The translations under genes were made by a program, and so were the position numbers. A stretch of 64,000 bases of DNA. Origin: SURF-21 sp964510515 (lineage in GTDB: Bacteria > Actinomycetota > Geothermincolia > Geothermincolales > RBG-13-55-18). Below are positions 34,038-41,174 of this stretch, piece after piece (the stretch's first letter is position 1; the number at the start of each line of letters is the position of its first letter). The stretch covers positions 15,781 to 79,780 of the forward strand of contig CAZEAU010000010.1 in assembly GCA_964510515.1 (NCBI GenBank), read 5' to 3'. The notes under the pieces are model-generated. The model ran no database searches. It was not told the origin of the DNA and worked only from the letters and a program-made list of their open reading frames with translations.

Positions 34038-35318
34038 CTATCTCTCGGGCATGAAGTCAAAAACGTAATCCGCGATGATCACCGCGTCGCCCTCGCGCGC
34101 TCCCTGTCTGAAGAGTTCGTCCTCCACCCCCATGCGCTTGAGCCGCTCCTGCACATAGGCCAGTGCCTGCGGGTTAGCCATGTCCACGGAGCGCAGCAGG
34201 CGCTCCACGCGTTCGCCGTCAACGTAGAAGCCCTCTTCCTCCCGCCGCACCCCGAAGGCCTGTTCCCGCAGAGGATCGAAGCTGTAGAGCGTGTGTCCCT
34301 CGCAGACTCCCGGCTCCTCCATTCGCCTGGCCTCCTCCACCACCTCCGCCAGCCGCCAGGTGAGAGCCTTCACGCCCTCCCCGCTCACCGCCGACACGGC
34401 CATGAACTCCCAGCCCCGTGCAGCGGCAGCCTCCCGTGCTTCCTCCACCCTCTCCGCGTCGGCGACATCGAGCTTATTGGCCGCGACCAGCTGCGGCCTC
34501 TCCAGCAGTGCGGGGTTATATGAAGCCAGTTCCCCGGCCACCACCTGCAGCGCCCGTGCCGGGGGACACGCGGCCGCCGGGGAGGCGTCCAGCAGGTGCA
34601 GGAGGACCACCGTCCTCTCCACGTGGCGGAGAAATCTCAGGCCGAGTCCTTTCCCGGCGTGAGCCCCCTCGATCAGCCCGGGCAGGTCGGAGATGACGAA
34701 GCTCCTCTCATCGTCCATCCTCACCACCCCCAGCACCGGCTCGAGGGTGGTGAAGGGGTAGTCGGCTATGCGGGGACGGGCGGCGGAGACGCGCGAGATA
34801 AGGGTGGACTTCCCCGCATTGGGAAAACCCACCACGCCGACGTCGGCGAGCAGCTTGAGCTCGAGCAGGACCTTTCTCTCTTCTCCCGGCTCCCCGCGCT
34901 CGGCGAAGTCCGGCGCGCGGCGCGCCGGGGTGGCGAAGGAAGCGTTTCCCCTCCCCCCCCTGCCGCCGCGCGCGATGACCGCCTCCATGTCCGGCCGCGT
35001 GAGGTCGGCCAGCAGCTTGCCCTGCTCGTCCCTGACCTGCGTCCCCACCGGCACGCGCAGCACCAGGCCGCTGCCCGCGGCGCCGTGGCGGTTGTTGGCG
35101 GCGCCGCTGCCGCCGCGGCCGGCGCGGTAATGGCGCCGGCGCTTGTATTCGACCAGGGTATTCACCCCCGTCGAGGCGCGCAGCACCACCGAGCCCCCCC
35201 TGGCTCCGTCCCCGCCGTCGGGTCCGCCCAGGGGGCGGAACCTCTCGCGGAGAAAGCTGGCGCAGCCAGCTCCTCCGTCCCCACCGCGCGCGCATATCTC
35301 CACTTCGTCGATGAACAT
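34038..35318 (-). CDS. obgE: Obg-family GTPase (CgtA)
   Basis: A 426-residue GTPase acting in large ribosomal subunit assembly and growth control. A glycine-rich Obg fold (1-158, MFIDEVEICARGGDGGAGC...) is followed by the G domain with GFPNAGKSTLISRVSAARPRIADYPFTTL (about 166-194), DLPG and NKLD. A C-terminal OCT domain (about 345-426) ends the protein, as in Gram-positive Obg proteins. A terminator lies between rpmA and this gene, so it may have its own promoter or depend on read-through. Confidence 0.96.
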   Translation of the reverse strand: MFIDEVEICARGGDGGAGCASFLRERFRPLGGPDGGDGARGGSVVLRASTGVNTLVEYKRRRHYRAGRGGSGAANNRHGAAGSGLVLRVPVGTQVRDEQGKLLADLTRPDMEAVIARGGRGGRGNASFATPARRAPDFAERGEPGEERKVLLELKLLADVGVVGFPNAGKSTLISRVSAARPRIADYPFTTLEPVLGVVRMDDERSFVISDLPGLIEGAHAGKGLGLRFLRHVERTVVLLHLLDASPAAACPPARALQVVAGELASYNPALLERPQLVAANKLDVADAERVEEAREAAAARGWEFMAVSAVSGEGVKALTWRLAEVVEEARRMEEPGVCEGHTLYSFDPLREQAFGVRREEEGFYVDGERVERLLRSVDMANPQALAYVQERLKRMGVEDELFRQGAREGDAVIIADYVFDFMPER

Positions 35319-35380
35319 GGGCCTTCTCCCTGCCGAGCCCGCCCCGCTTCCGCCGCCGCGGTCGCCGCCAGAAGCGTTAA

Positions 35381-35405
35381 TAAAAAGTCCCGGTCATGCC
35401 GGGAC
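35381..35405 (-). terminator. Terminator after rplU-rpmA
   Basis: A GTCCCGG/CCGGGAC 7-bp stem with a 5-nt loop, followed on the minus strand by TTTTTATT. It lies 37 bp past the rpmA stop and separates the two ribosomal protein genes from obgE. Confidence 0.85.
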
Positions 35406-35441
35406 CTTGCGCTCAAAACGGACCACGGCGGACCGGGATGT

Positions 35442-35696
35442 CTATTCCTGCGGCAACACGCTCACAAAACGCCTGTCGCCGCTGCTGTGATACTTTACGT
35501 AACCGTCCACCTTGGCGAAGAGGGTGAAATCCCTTCCCAACCCCACGTTATCGCCCGGCTTCAGCCTGGTTCCGCGCTGGCGCACCAGGATAGACCCCCC
35601 GGTCACATACTGGCCGCCGAAACTCTTGACCCCCAGGCGCTTGGAATGGCTGTCCCGCCCGTTGCGGGAACTTCCCACGCCTTTTTTACTCGCCAT
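35442..35696 (-). CDS. rpmA: 50S ribosomal protein L27
   Basis: An 84-residue L27. It begins MASKKGVGSSRNGRDS, so it has the mature-type N-terminus reaching the peptidyl transferase centre, without the leader extension that some Firmicutes cleave off. KRLGVKSFGGQYVTGGSILVRQRGT is the family core. It follows rplU by about 25 bp and is stopped by a terminator. Confidence 0.98.
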   Translation of the reverse strand: MASKKGVGSSRNGRDSHSKRLGVKSFGGQYVTGGSILVRQRGTRLKPGDNVGLGRDFTLFAKVDGYVKYHSSGDRRFVSVLPQE

Positions 35697-35720
35697 ACGC
35701 CATCACCTCTCCGCAAACGT

Positions 35721-36092
35721 TCAGCCGGTCTCGACCCCCGCCTCCGGCTCCTCCGTCTCCTTCTTTGCCTTCGCCGCTCGCGGCCCGCCGCTTATCCGGT
35801 CCACCCTGACCTCGGTGAACCGCTGGCGGTGACCCTGCTTGCGGCGGTATCCCTTCTTGGGCTTGTATTTGAAGACGATGATCTTCGCGCCCTTGCCCTG
35901 ACGGGTGACCGTCCCCTCGACCTTGACCTTGGCCGCCTCCGGTCCGGCGAGCACATTGCCCTCGCCGCCGGCCAGGAGTACGCGCTCAAACACCACCTTG
36001 TCCCCCTCGGGGACATCGAGTTTCTCCACCCGGATAAGAGAGCCCTTCTCCACGCGGTACTGCTTTCCGCCCGTCTCGATCACTGCGTACAT
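35721..36092 (-). CDS. rplU: 50S ribosomal protein L21
   Basis: A 123-residue L21. MYAVIETGGKQYRVEKGSLIRVEKL is the family N-terminus, and KYKPKKGYRRKQGHRQ with TEVRVDRI is the RNA-binding end. About 20 acidic residues after that (KKETEEPEAGVETG) form an extra tail beyond the usual 103. The ATG at 36092 is chosen for GGAGGTAAGC before it. A TAAAAT box lies just upstream at 36109-36114. Confidence 0.97.
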   Translation of the reverse strand: MYAVIETGGKQYRVEKGSLIRVEKLDVPEGDKVVFERVLLAGGEGNVLAGPEAAKVKVEGTVTRQGKGAKIIVFKYKPKKGYRRKQGHRQRFTEVRVDRISGGPRAAKAKKETEEPEAGVETG

Positions 36093-36108
36093 GCTTACCT
36101 CCACGGCT

Positions 36109-36114
36109 ATTTTA
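36109..36114 (-). promoter_or_regulatory. Possible -10 box for rplU-rpmA
   Basis: TAAAAT on the minus strand ends 16 bp before the rplU ATG, so the leader would be very short but would still include GGAGG. There is no good -35. This region separates rplU from the CAP-protein terminator. Confidence 0.35.
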
Positions 36115-36163
36115 CCACAGCTTGAAACACTAACACGGCCTGAAGGGCCTGTAAAGGAATGCC

Positions 36164-36193
36164 GGGGGGCCGCCCGGGTCCAGGCGGCCCCCC
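36164..36193 (-). terminator. GC-rich terminator after the CAP/DUF5719 gene
   Basis: An 11-bp stem GGGGGGCCGCC/GGCGGCCCCCC with an 8-nt loop, 21 bp beyond the CAP-protein stop. On the minus strand it is followed by GGCATTCCTTT, a weak T-run. Confidence 0.6.
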
Positions 36194-36213
36194 CATGATG
36201 CCTTCAACCGTCC

Positions 36214-38052
36214 CTATCTCACGCAGCCCTCCGCGAAGTACCAGTCGACGGCGGGCTGGTTAGACCCGATGGCATTGTTGCCGTCGCTTATGCCGCGGAA
36301 GTTGAAATACTGGGCCAGCTCGACCACGATGGGGGAGGAGGAAACGACCTTCGTGCTCACCTCGGTATCCTGCAGCTGCGGGATGTCGTTGACGTGCACG
36401 GTGTAGCGGGAATGGGGCCTCATCTCCACCTTGCGGCCGACCGTCACCCCGTCCGAGCGCATGAAGAGGATGTCCACGCTGGCGACCTCGTCGCCGGGGT
36501 TGAGGAAGAGCACGTATTCGTCGAACTCCCCCCCCGTATAGCCCTCGGCCAGGTACCACTGCCGATTGGGCTCCGGGGCGCCTATGCTGGCATGTCCCCC
36601 CTTGCGGCCCTGGTAGTCGAAGTACATGGAGCGCTCCGCGACGATGGGAAGGTCGGAGTCGACGCGCACGGATACCTCCGTCGCCTCCAGGCCCGGCAGC
36701 GTGTCCACGTGCACGCTGTGGCGCCTGCGCCCGGGCACGCTCACCTGGTGGGAGCTTATCGCGCCGTCCGGCTTCATGAAGCTCAGGGTGACCGTGGCCG
36801 TGCCGTCGTTGGGGTTCTGCAGAAGCACCCAGGTGTCGAAGGACTCCCCGGTGTAGCCCTCGGCGAAGAACCACGTATTCGAGGTGGAGCTGGCGCCGAT
36901 GGAGCCGTGCCCCCCGTCCTTGCCGCCGTAATTGAAGTACATCGCCCGCTCCGCCACCACGGGGATATCGCTGAAGACCTGGGTGGAGACATCGCAGGCT
37001 TCGAGGCCCGGCACCTCGTCCACGTGCACGCTGTGGCGAGAGCGCGGCGGGATGCTCGCCTGCCTGGTGATCACCCCCCCGTCCGCACGCATGAAGCTCA
37101 GGGTGACGTTGGCGGTGGCATGATTGGGGTTCTGCAGAAGCACCCAGGTGTCGAAGGAGGCCCCGGTGTAGCCCTCGGCGAAGAACCACGTCTTGGAGGG
37201 CGCGTCGGTGCCGATGGAATCGGAACCGCCCTTGCGGCCTTTATACCTGAAGTACATGGCGCGCTCGGCCAGTACCGGGGTATCGCTTCTGACGTGGGCC
37301 GAGAAGGATCCGCAGCCCACGGTCTCTCGCACCGGCACCGTGAAGCGGCTGTTGGCGCCCACGCTGTAGGCGAAGCTCCGGCTCGAGCCGTCATCCCCCT
37401 GAAAGGTCACCTCGACCTGCGCCTCCCGCTCGCTCGGGTTCATGACCAGGAGATAGGCGTCGAAGCTGTCGCAGGCGGGCGCCGGGGGCGGAGCCGCGGC
37501 CGGGGCCGCGGCGGGGACGGGCGCGCGGTCCGCGCTGGCGGGGAGGGAGGAGAAGGCCATGAACTCCTGCGTCACGTACAGGGTGTTGCCGCCCTTGATC
37601 ACCCCTATCCCGATGCAGTTGAACTCGCGCCGCAGGATGTTAGCCCGGTGCGAGGGGCTGTTCATGAGCGCATTGAAGGCCACCTCTACGCTGGGGGCCT
37701 TGGCGATGTTCTCGCCGGCGAGGTTCCAACCCGTGATGCCGCGTGCCGAGATGCGCTGCTGCAGGGTCCCCGACACGGGGGAGACGTGAGCAAAGAACTT
37801 GTGCTCATACATCTCGTTGCAGTAGTCGCGTGCCATGTCCGTGAGCCGCTGCTCCGCGCTCAGGAGGGGCAGCCCCGCCCCGTTGCGGGCCTGGTTCACA
37901 AGCTGCAGCATGCAGGCCTCCTCGGCCGAGGCGTTCACCGCTGCCTGCGCCGTGCCCCCGGCCATCGGCAAAGGGTGCATGAGGGCCAGGGCGAGGACGG
38001 TCACGGTCAAGACCGCCGCCGCATCTTTCTGCCACCGAGCGAGTCCTCTCAT
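36214..38052 (-). CDS. Secreted CAP-domain protein with four DUF5719-like repeats
   Basis: A 612-residue exported protein. A signal peptide (about 1-37, ending TAQA-A) precedes a CAP/SCP domain (about 43-170) with FFAHVSP, GENIA and SPSHRANIL motifs, as in YkwD proteins. After an Ala/Pro linker come four repeats (about 194-287, 288-392, 393-497, 498-602). Three are exactly 105 residues and start (T/Q)W(F/Y)xAEGYTG, with FDTWVLLQNPN, and end AERxMYF then GGHxSIG. The last repeat has drifted most, and the protein ends in a tenth-size fragment WYFAEGCVR. The repeats look like DUF5719 surface domains. It is preceded by a GEMM-I riboswitch and has no LPxTG motif. The ATG has GGGAG upstream. Confidence 0.82.
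   Translation of the reverse strand: MRGLARWQKDAAAVLTVTVLALALMHPLPMAGGTAQAAVNASAEEACMLQLVNQARNGAGLPLLSAEQRLTDMARDYCNEMYEHKFFAHVSPVSGTLQQRISARGITGWNLAGENIAKAPSVEVAFNALMNSPSHRANILRREFNCIGIGVIKGGNTLYVTQEFMAFSSLPASADRAPVPAAAPAAAPPPAPACDSFDAYLLVMNPSEREAQVEVTFQGDDGSSRSFAYSVGANSRFTVPVRETVGCGSFSAHVRSDTPVLAERAMYFRYKGRKGGSDSIGTDAPSKTWFFAEGYTGASFDTWVLLQNPNHATANVTLSFMRADGGVITRQASIPPRSRHSVHVDEVPGLEACDVSTQVFSDIPVVAERAMYFNYGGKDGGHGSIGASSTSNTWFFAEGYTGESFDTWVLLQNPNDGTATVTLSFMKPDGAISSHQVSVPGRRRHSVHVDTLPGLEATEVSVRVDSDLPIVAERSMYFDYQGRKGGHASIGAPEPNRQWYLAEGYTGGEFDEYVLFLNPGDEVASVDILFMRSDGVTVGRKVEMRPHSRYTVHVNDIPQLQDTEVSTKVVSSSPIVVELAQYFNFRGISDGNNAIGSNQPAVDWYFAEGCVR
36247..37191 (-). repeat. Three 315-bp in-frame repeats in the CAP-protein gene
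   Basis: These encode the three 105-residue DUF5719-like repeats. Long stretches are nearly identical in DNA; the blocks starting at 36811 and 37126 match over about 60 bp at a 315-bp offset. This suggests recent duplication or gene conversion. Confidence 0.85.
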
Positions 38053-38132
38053 CTTGTCTCCCCCCTCTTGTCCCCGAGGTCTGGCGGCAAGCCCTCCGCA
38101 TCGTCCGCCCGCTTCGTGTGCCTGAAAACAAA

Positions 38133-38162
38133 ACGCCCTTTCCACCGCGGTGGAAAGGGCGT
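38133..38162 (-). terminator. Riboswitch-linked terminator
   Basis: A perfect 15-bp-armed palindrome (arms beginning ACGCCCTTTCC) is followed on the minus strand by TTTGTTTTC. It lies immediately after the GEMM-I aptamer and 80 bp before the CAP-protein ATG, so it is the likely expression platform. Confidence 0.85.
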
Positions 38163-38167
38163 CGCTT

Positions 38168-38256
38168 TCGGCGGCAGCCTGGCTGTCCTAGCCGCTTACG
38201 CGACCTTAGACCCATGGCTTTGCGCCCTCTCCTTTCGGAAGAGTTTGCCTTTATCA
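38168..38256 (-). ncRNA. GEMM-I (cyclic-di-GMP-I) riboswitch aptamer
   Basis: Read on the minus strand, the aptamer shows the GEMM-I landmarks in order. These are GGCAAAC, a stem capped by a GAAA tetraloop, GGGCGCAAAGCC (the intercalating A segment), the tetraloop-receptor region GGGTCTAAGG, and a second hairpin closing with AGCCAGGCTGCC, which pairs back to the GGCA start. This is the same arrangement as in the Vibrio Vc2 structure. By hand alignment the base equivalent to Vc2 G20 is G, favouring c-di-GMP over cGAMP. A terminator follows directly, then the CAP-protein gene. Confidence 0.85.
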
Positions 38257-38438
38257 CCTGAGGTATATTTGATTCTCAAGGTCTGCATATCCTATCGACA
38301 TCCGGCGGGCGATGCTTGAGCCCTTCCCCACCCCCCGGCCTTGGCGCGGGACTCGCGGCGCAAAAGCCTAAAGTCAAGGGGGATGGATGCCGATAGTTAA
38401 ATTGCCAAAAATCTACGCCGAACGAGTTTTGGTCATGG

Positions 38439-38462
38439 CCGGGAAGCCTGCCCGCTTCCCGG
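38439..38462 (-). terminator. Hairpin after the sortase gene
   Basis: A perfect 9-bp stem CCGGGAAGC/GCTTCCCGG with a 6-nt loop, 84 bp beyond the sortase stop. There is no T-run, so it may be a weak or factor-dependent terminator. The rest of the 290-bp gap to the riboswitch contains nothing else I can name. Confidence 0.4.
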
Positions 38463-38545
38463 TCTCCCTTCTGTGGAAGTCTTCGCCCCGCGCGGGCGGC
38501 AGCATTCGCGCGCGCTCCCATCCCCGCCCGCTGACCGCCGGCGCA

Positions 38546-39202
38546 TCACAGGGGCTCGCTGGCCAGCAGCCGGGAGACGACCACGATACGCTGAGCCGCG
38601 CTGTACCAGGGATGGCAGGCGGTGAGCGTCAGCCTGGCCTCGTCCCCCTGCTCCAGCACGGTGAGGTCTTCGGGCCGCACTATGCGCTGCTCGCACACGG
38701 AATAGACATGGCGGTGGGAGGCGGTGACGAGGGCGACCTCGTCCCCCTGCTCCAGCTGCTCGATATGGCGAAAGGGCGCGCCGTAGGTCGTGCGGTGTCC
38801 GGATATCACGCAGTTGCCGTGCTGACCGGGGTATGCGGTGCCGGGTATGTGTCCGGGGCCGCGTTTGAGGTTGACCGTGTCATCCAGCCCCGCGAGCTGG
38901 ACCACGATGGCGTCCAGCCCGATGTCGGGCGCCATTATCCGGGCCACGCCGCCGCCGATAGAGACGTTTCCCTGCTCGGATGAGGCCGGGTTATCCTCCC
39001 AGCGCCGCATCAATTCCTGTTGCGCGGCCGCGGCGCGGCGGTCGGTGAGGTGGATGTAGAGGTAGCTCCCCGCCAGCGGGAGCAGACCCAGGAAGGTCAG
39101 AGAGAGGCCGGCGATGATGAGCACCCTCCCCCGGCGGCGGCGCTTTCCCTCCACCCCGGCACTTCCCTCCCCCGCCGCCGCCCGCGCGCCCTCGCCCGGC
39201 AT
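38546..39202 (-). CDS. Class E-like sortase
   Basis: A 218-residue membrane-anchored transpeptidase that joins secreted proteins to the cell wall. A basic N-terminus and one helix (about 26-50) precede the extracellular sortase barrel. It has GHIPGTAYPGQHGNCVISGHRTTYGAPF, with the catalytic His in SGHR (about 136), and LTLTACHPWYSAAQRIVV, with the catalytic Cys in TLTACHP (about 196) and the Arg in AQR. The TLTAC-HP pattern and housekeeping location are like actinobacterial class E enzymes. No LPxTG-type substrate is obvious in the window. It lies between rng and the riboswitch-controlled CAP gene. Confidence 0.86.
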   Translation of the reverse strand: MPGEGARAAAGEGSAGVEGKRRRRGRVLIIAGLSLTFLGLLPLAGSYLYIHLTDRRAAAAQQELMRRWEDNPASSEQGNVSIGGGVARIMAPDIGLDAIVVQLAGLDDTVNLKRGPGHIPGTAYPGQHGNCVISGHRTTYGAPFRHIEQLEQGDEVALVTASHRHVYSVCEQRIVRPEDLTVLEQGDEARLTLTACHPWYSAAQRIVVVSRLLASEPL

Positions 39203-39218
39203 CGCCTCTCCTCACCGC

Positions 39219-40496
39219 CTAGGGATCGCGGAAAACGATGCCCCGCCCATGGCATACCGGGCAGGTCTCCCCGAAGGCCTCGATGAGGCCTTCGGACACG
39301 TTCTTGCGTGTCATCTCCACCAGGCCCAGCCTGGTCAGCTCGACCACGTAGGTCTTGGTGCGGTCTTTTTCCAGTTCCTGGTTAAGTGCTTTGAGCACCG
39401 CGCGGCGGTTCTTGGCCTCGTTCATGTCGATGAAATCGATGATTATCATCCCCCCGATGTCCCGCAGGCGCAGCTGGCGCACCACCTCGGTCACCGCCTC
39501 GATATTGGTGCGCAGGACGGTCTCCTCCAGGGACTTGTTGCCCACGTATCTGCCGGTGTTGACGTCGATGGCCGTGAGCGCCTCGGTGGAGTCGATGACG
39601 ATGGACCCGCCCGAGGGCAATGGCACGCTGCGGCTGAGCGCGTCCCTGATCTGGCGATTGATGTCCAGCGCCTCGAAAACCTTGGTCTCATCCGCGTAGC
39701 GCACCACGCGCTCCACAAGGGCGGGAGCCACCAGCCTGAGGTAATGCTTGATGCGGCGGAAAGAACGGGAGGAATCGACCAGGATGCGCTCGTAGCTGGC
39801 GTCCATGATGTCCCGCACCACCTTCAGCTCCAGCTCCGGTTCCTGGTGGAGGGGGGCGGGGGCCCGCTTCTTCTCCGCCGCCCGGTGCACCTGCCTCCAC
39901 ACCTTGTTGAGATAGACGAGGCTTTTTCTCAGCTCCGCCGCATCGGCGTCCTTCGCCGCCGTGCGCACGATGACGCCGACGTCCTTGGGACGCACTTCCT
40001 CCACCACCTTGCGCAGGCGCGCCCGCTCCTCCTCGCTCAACCTGTGCGAGACGCCCACCGTGGTCACCTGGGGGAGCAGCACCAGGTACCTCCCGGCGAG
40101 GGAGATGTAGGTGGTGAGGCGGGCTCCCTTGCTCCCCATGGGGTCCTTGGTCACCTGGACCATGACCTCCTGGCCCTGCTTGAGGATCTTGGTTATGTCC
40201 CGGCGCTGGCGCGGGCCGTCCACGAAGATGTCACCCACGTAGAGCAGGGCGTTGCGGTTGTGGCCGATGTCGAGGAAGGCCGCCTCCATGCCCGGCAGGA
40301 CGTTCTGCACGCGCCCCTTGTAAATGTCTCCCACGATGGAGCGCCGATCCTCGTTGCTCACCAGTATCTCCTGCAGCACGCCGTCCTCCAGCACCGCCAC
40401 CCTGGTCTCGTGCTGATAGGCGGCCACCACGATCTCCTTTTTGGCCGCGGGCGGCCTGGCCGGCCTGCGCGGCCTTCTTCTCCTTCTCTCAGCCAT
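39219..40496 (-). CDS. rng: Ribonuclease E/G family endoribonuclease
   Basis: A 425-residue RNase E/G. An N-terminal basic tail precedes an S1 domain (about 40-125, GDIYKGRVQNVLPGMEAAFLDIG). The catalytic core has DVNTGRYVG and MIIIDFIDM, whose aspartates bind Mg2+. It ends with a zinc-link CPVCHGRG near 413-420. No long C-terminal scaffold is present. It initiates mRNA decay and rRNA processing. It lies upstream of the L21/L27 region as in many actinobacteria, though here the sortase and CAP genes intervene. Confidence 0.93.
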   Translation of the reverse strand: MAERRRRRPRRPARPPAAKKEIVVAAYQHETRVAVLEDGVLQEILVSNEDRRSIVGDIYKGRVQNVLPGMEAAFLDIGHNRNALLYVGDIFVDGPRQRRDITKILKQGQEVMVQVTKDPMGSKGARLTTYISLAGRYLVLLPQVTTVGVSHRLSEEERARLRKVVEEVRPKDVGVIVRTAAKDADAAELRKSLVYLNKVWRQVHRAAEKKRAPAPLHQEPELELKVVRDIMDASYERILVDSSRSFRRIKHYLRLVAPALVERVVRYADETKVFEALDINRQIRDALSRSVPLPSGGSIVIDSTEALTAIDVNTGRYVGNKSLEETVLRTNIEAVTEVVRQLRLRDIGGMIIIDFIDMNEAKNRRAVLKALNQELEKDRTKTYVVELTRLGLVEMTRKNVSEGLIEAFGETCPVCHGRGIVFRDP

Positions 40497-40580
40497 CTCT
40501 TATCCGGGACCTTTCTCCATCGCCATCTCTCCCCCCGTGGAATCCAGGACCTGTCGGCGGCCGCACCCGCCTATGCCTGA

Positions 40581-41174
40581 TCATGGCCATTCCTCATCCC
40601 TCATCTCTTTCACTTCACCACTCGCTCCGTCGTAGAAGAATACGCTCCCCGCTGCATCCTCGAAAACCTCGTGCGGCGAGGCGTAAAGGCCCATCCTGGT
40701 CACGCCGGCGTGACGCGAGAGCGGGCGCACCGCCGCGGCGAACGCCTCCAGGGCATCCTTGAGGCGCCCCTGCCTCTCGCCGCTCAAGGGCAACAGCAGG
40801 AAAGCGGTCCCCTCCGCATCCTCGAGGCGGAAGAGCCCGTAACGAGCCCAGCGCGACAGCTTGGGCATGGTGGGCGCGAGCAGCTGCGTCCCGCCGACCT
40901 CCAGCCCTTGCGGCAGCACCCCGTTCATCCTCTCCTCCAGCCCCGCCAGGTCCGCTCCCTCCTCCACCGCCACCTCCAGGTATTCCGCCTCGGCGGCCAC
41001 CCCCAGGGGCAGCGCCGGGGAGAAGCTCATGCGCGGCCTGGGGCTGAACCCCGCGGAGAAGACCAGCGGGATGCCGCTGCGCCGCAGGGCCATCTCCATG
41101 GCGCGCACCGTCTCGCGGTGCGAGAGGTAGGCGGCGTCACCCTCCTTGCGGTATCTGAGCAGCAGCCTCCTCAT
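40581..41174 (-). CDS. TIGR03936-family (DUF2344) radical SAM-associated protein
   Basis: A 197-residue protein that always accompanies the upstream radical SAM protein in bacteria of this kind. It begins RRLLLRYRKEGDAAYLSHRETVRAMEMALRRSGIPLVFSAGFSPRPRMSFSPALPLGV, the conserved DUF2344 start. Function is unknown; the pair is often next to RNase G, as here, suggesting an RNA-modifying or RNA-related job. The start overlaps the radical SAM stop by ATGA. Confidence 0.9.
   Translation of the reverse strand: MRRLLLRYRKEGDAAYLSHRETVRAMEMALRRSGIPLVFSAGFSPRPRMSFSPALPLGVAAEAEYLEVAVEEGADLAGLEERMNGVLPQGLEVGGTQLLAPTMPKLSRWARYGLFRLEDAEGTAFLLLPLSGERQGRLKDALEAFAAAVRPLSRHAGVTRMGLYASPHEVFEDAAGSVFFYDGASGEVKEMRDEEWP

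Noticed and set aside
36214..36240. LPxTG or membrane anchor at the CAP-protein C-terminus
   Set aside because: The protein ends WYFAEGCVR with no sorting motif or hydrophobic segment, so I do not claim it is a substrate of the adjacent sortase.
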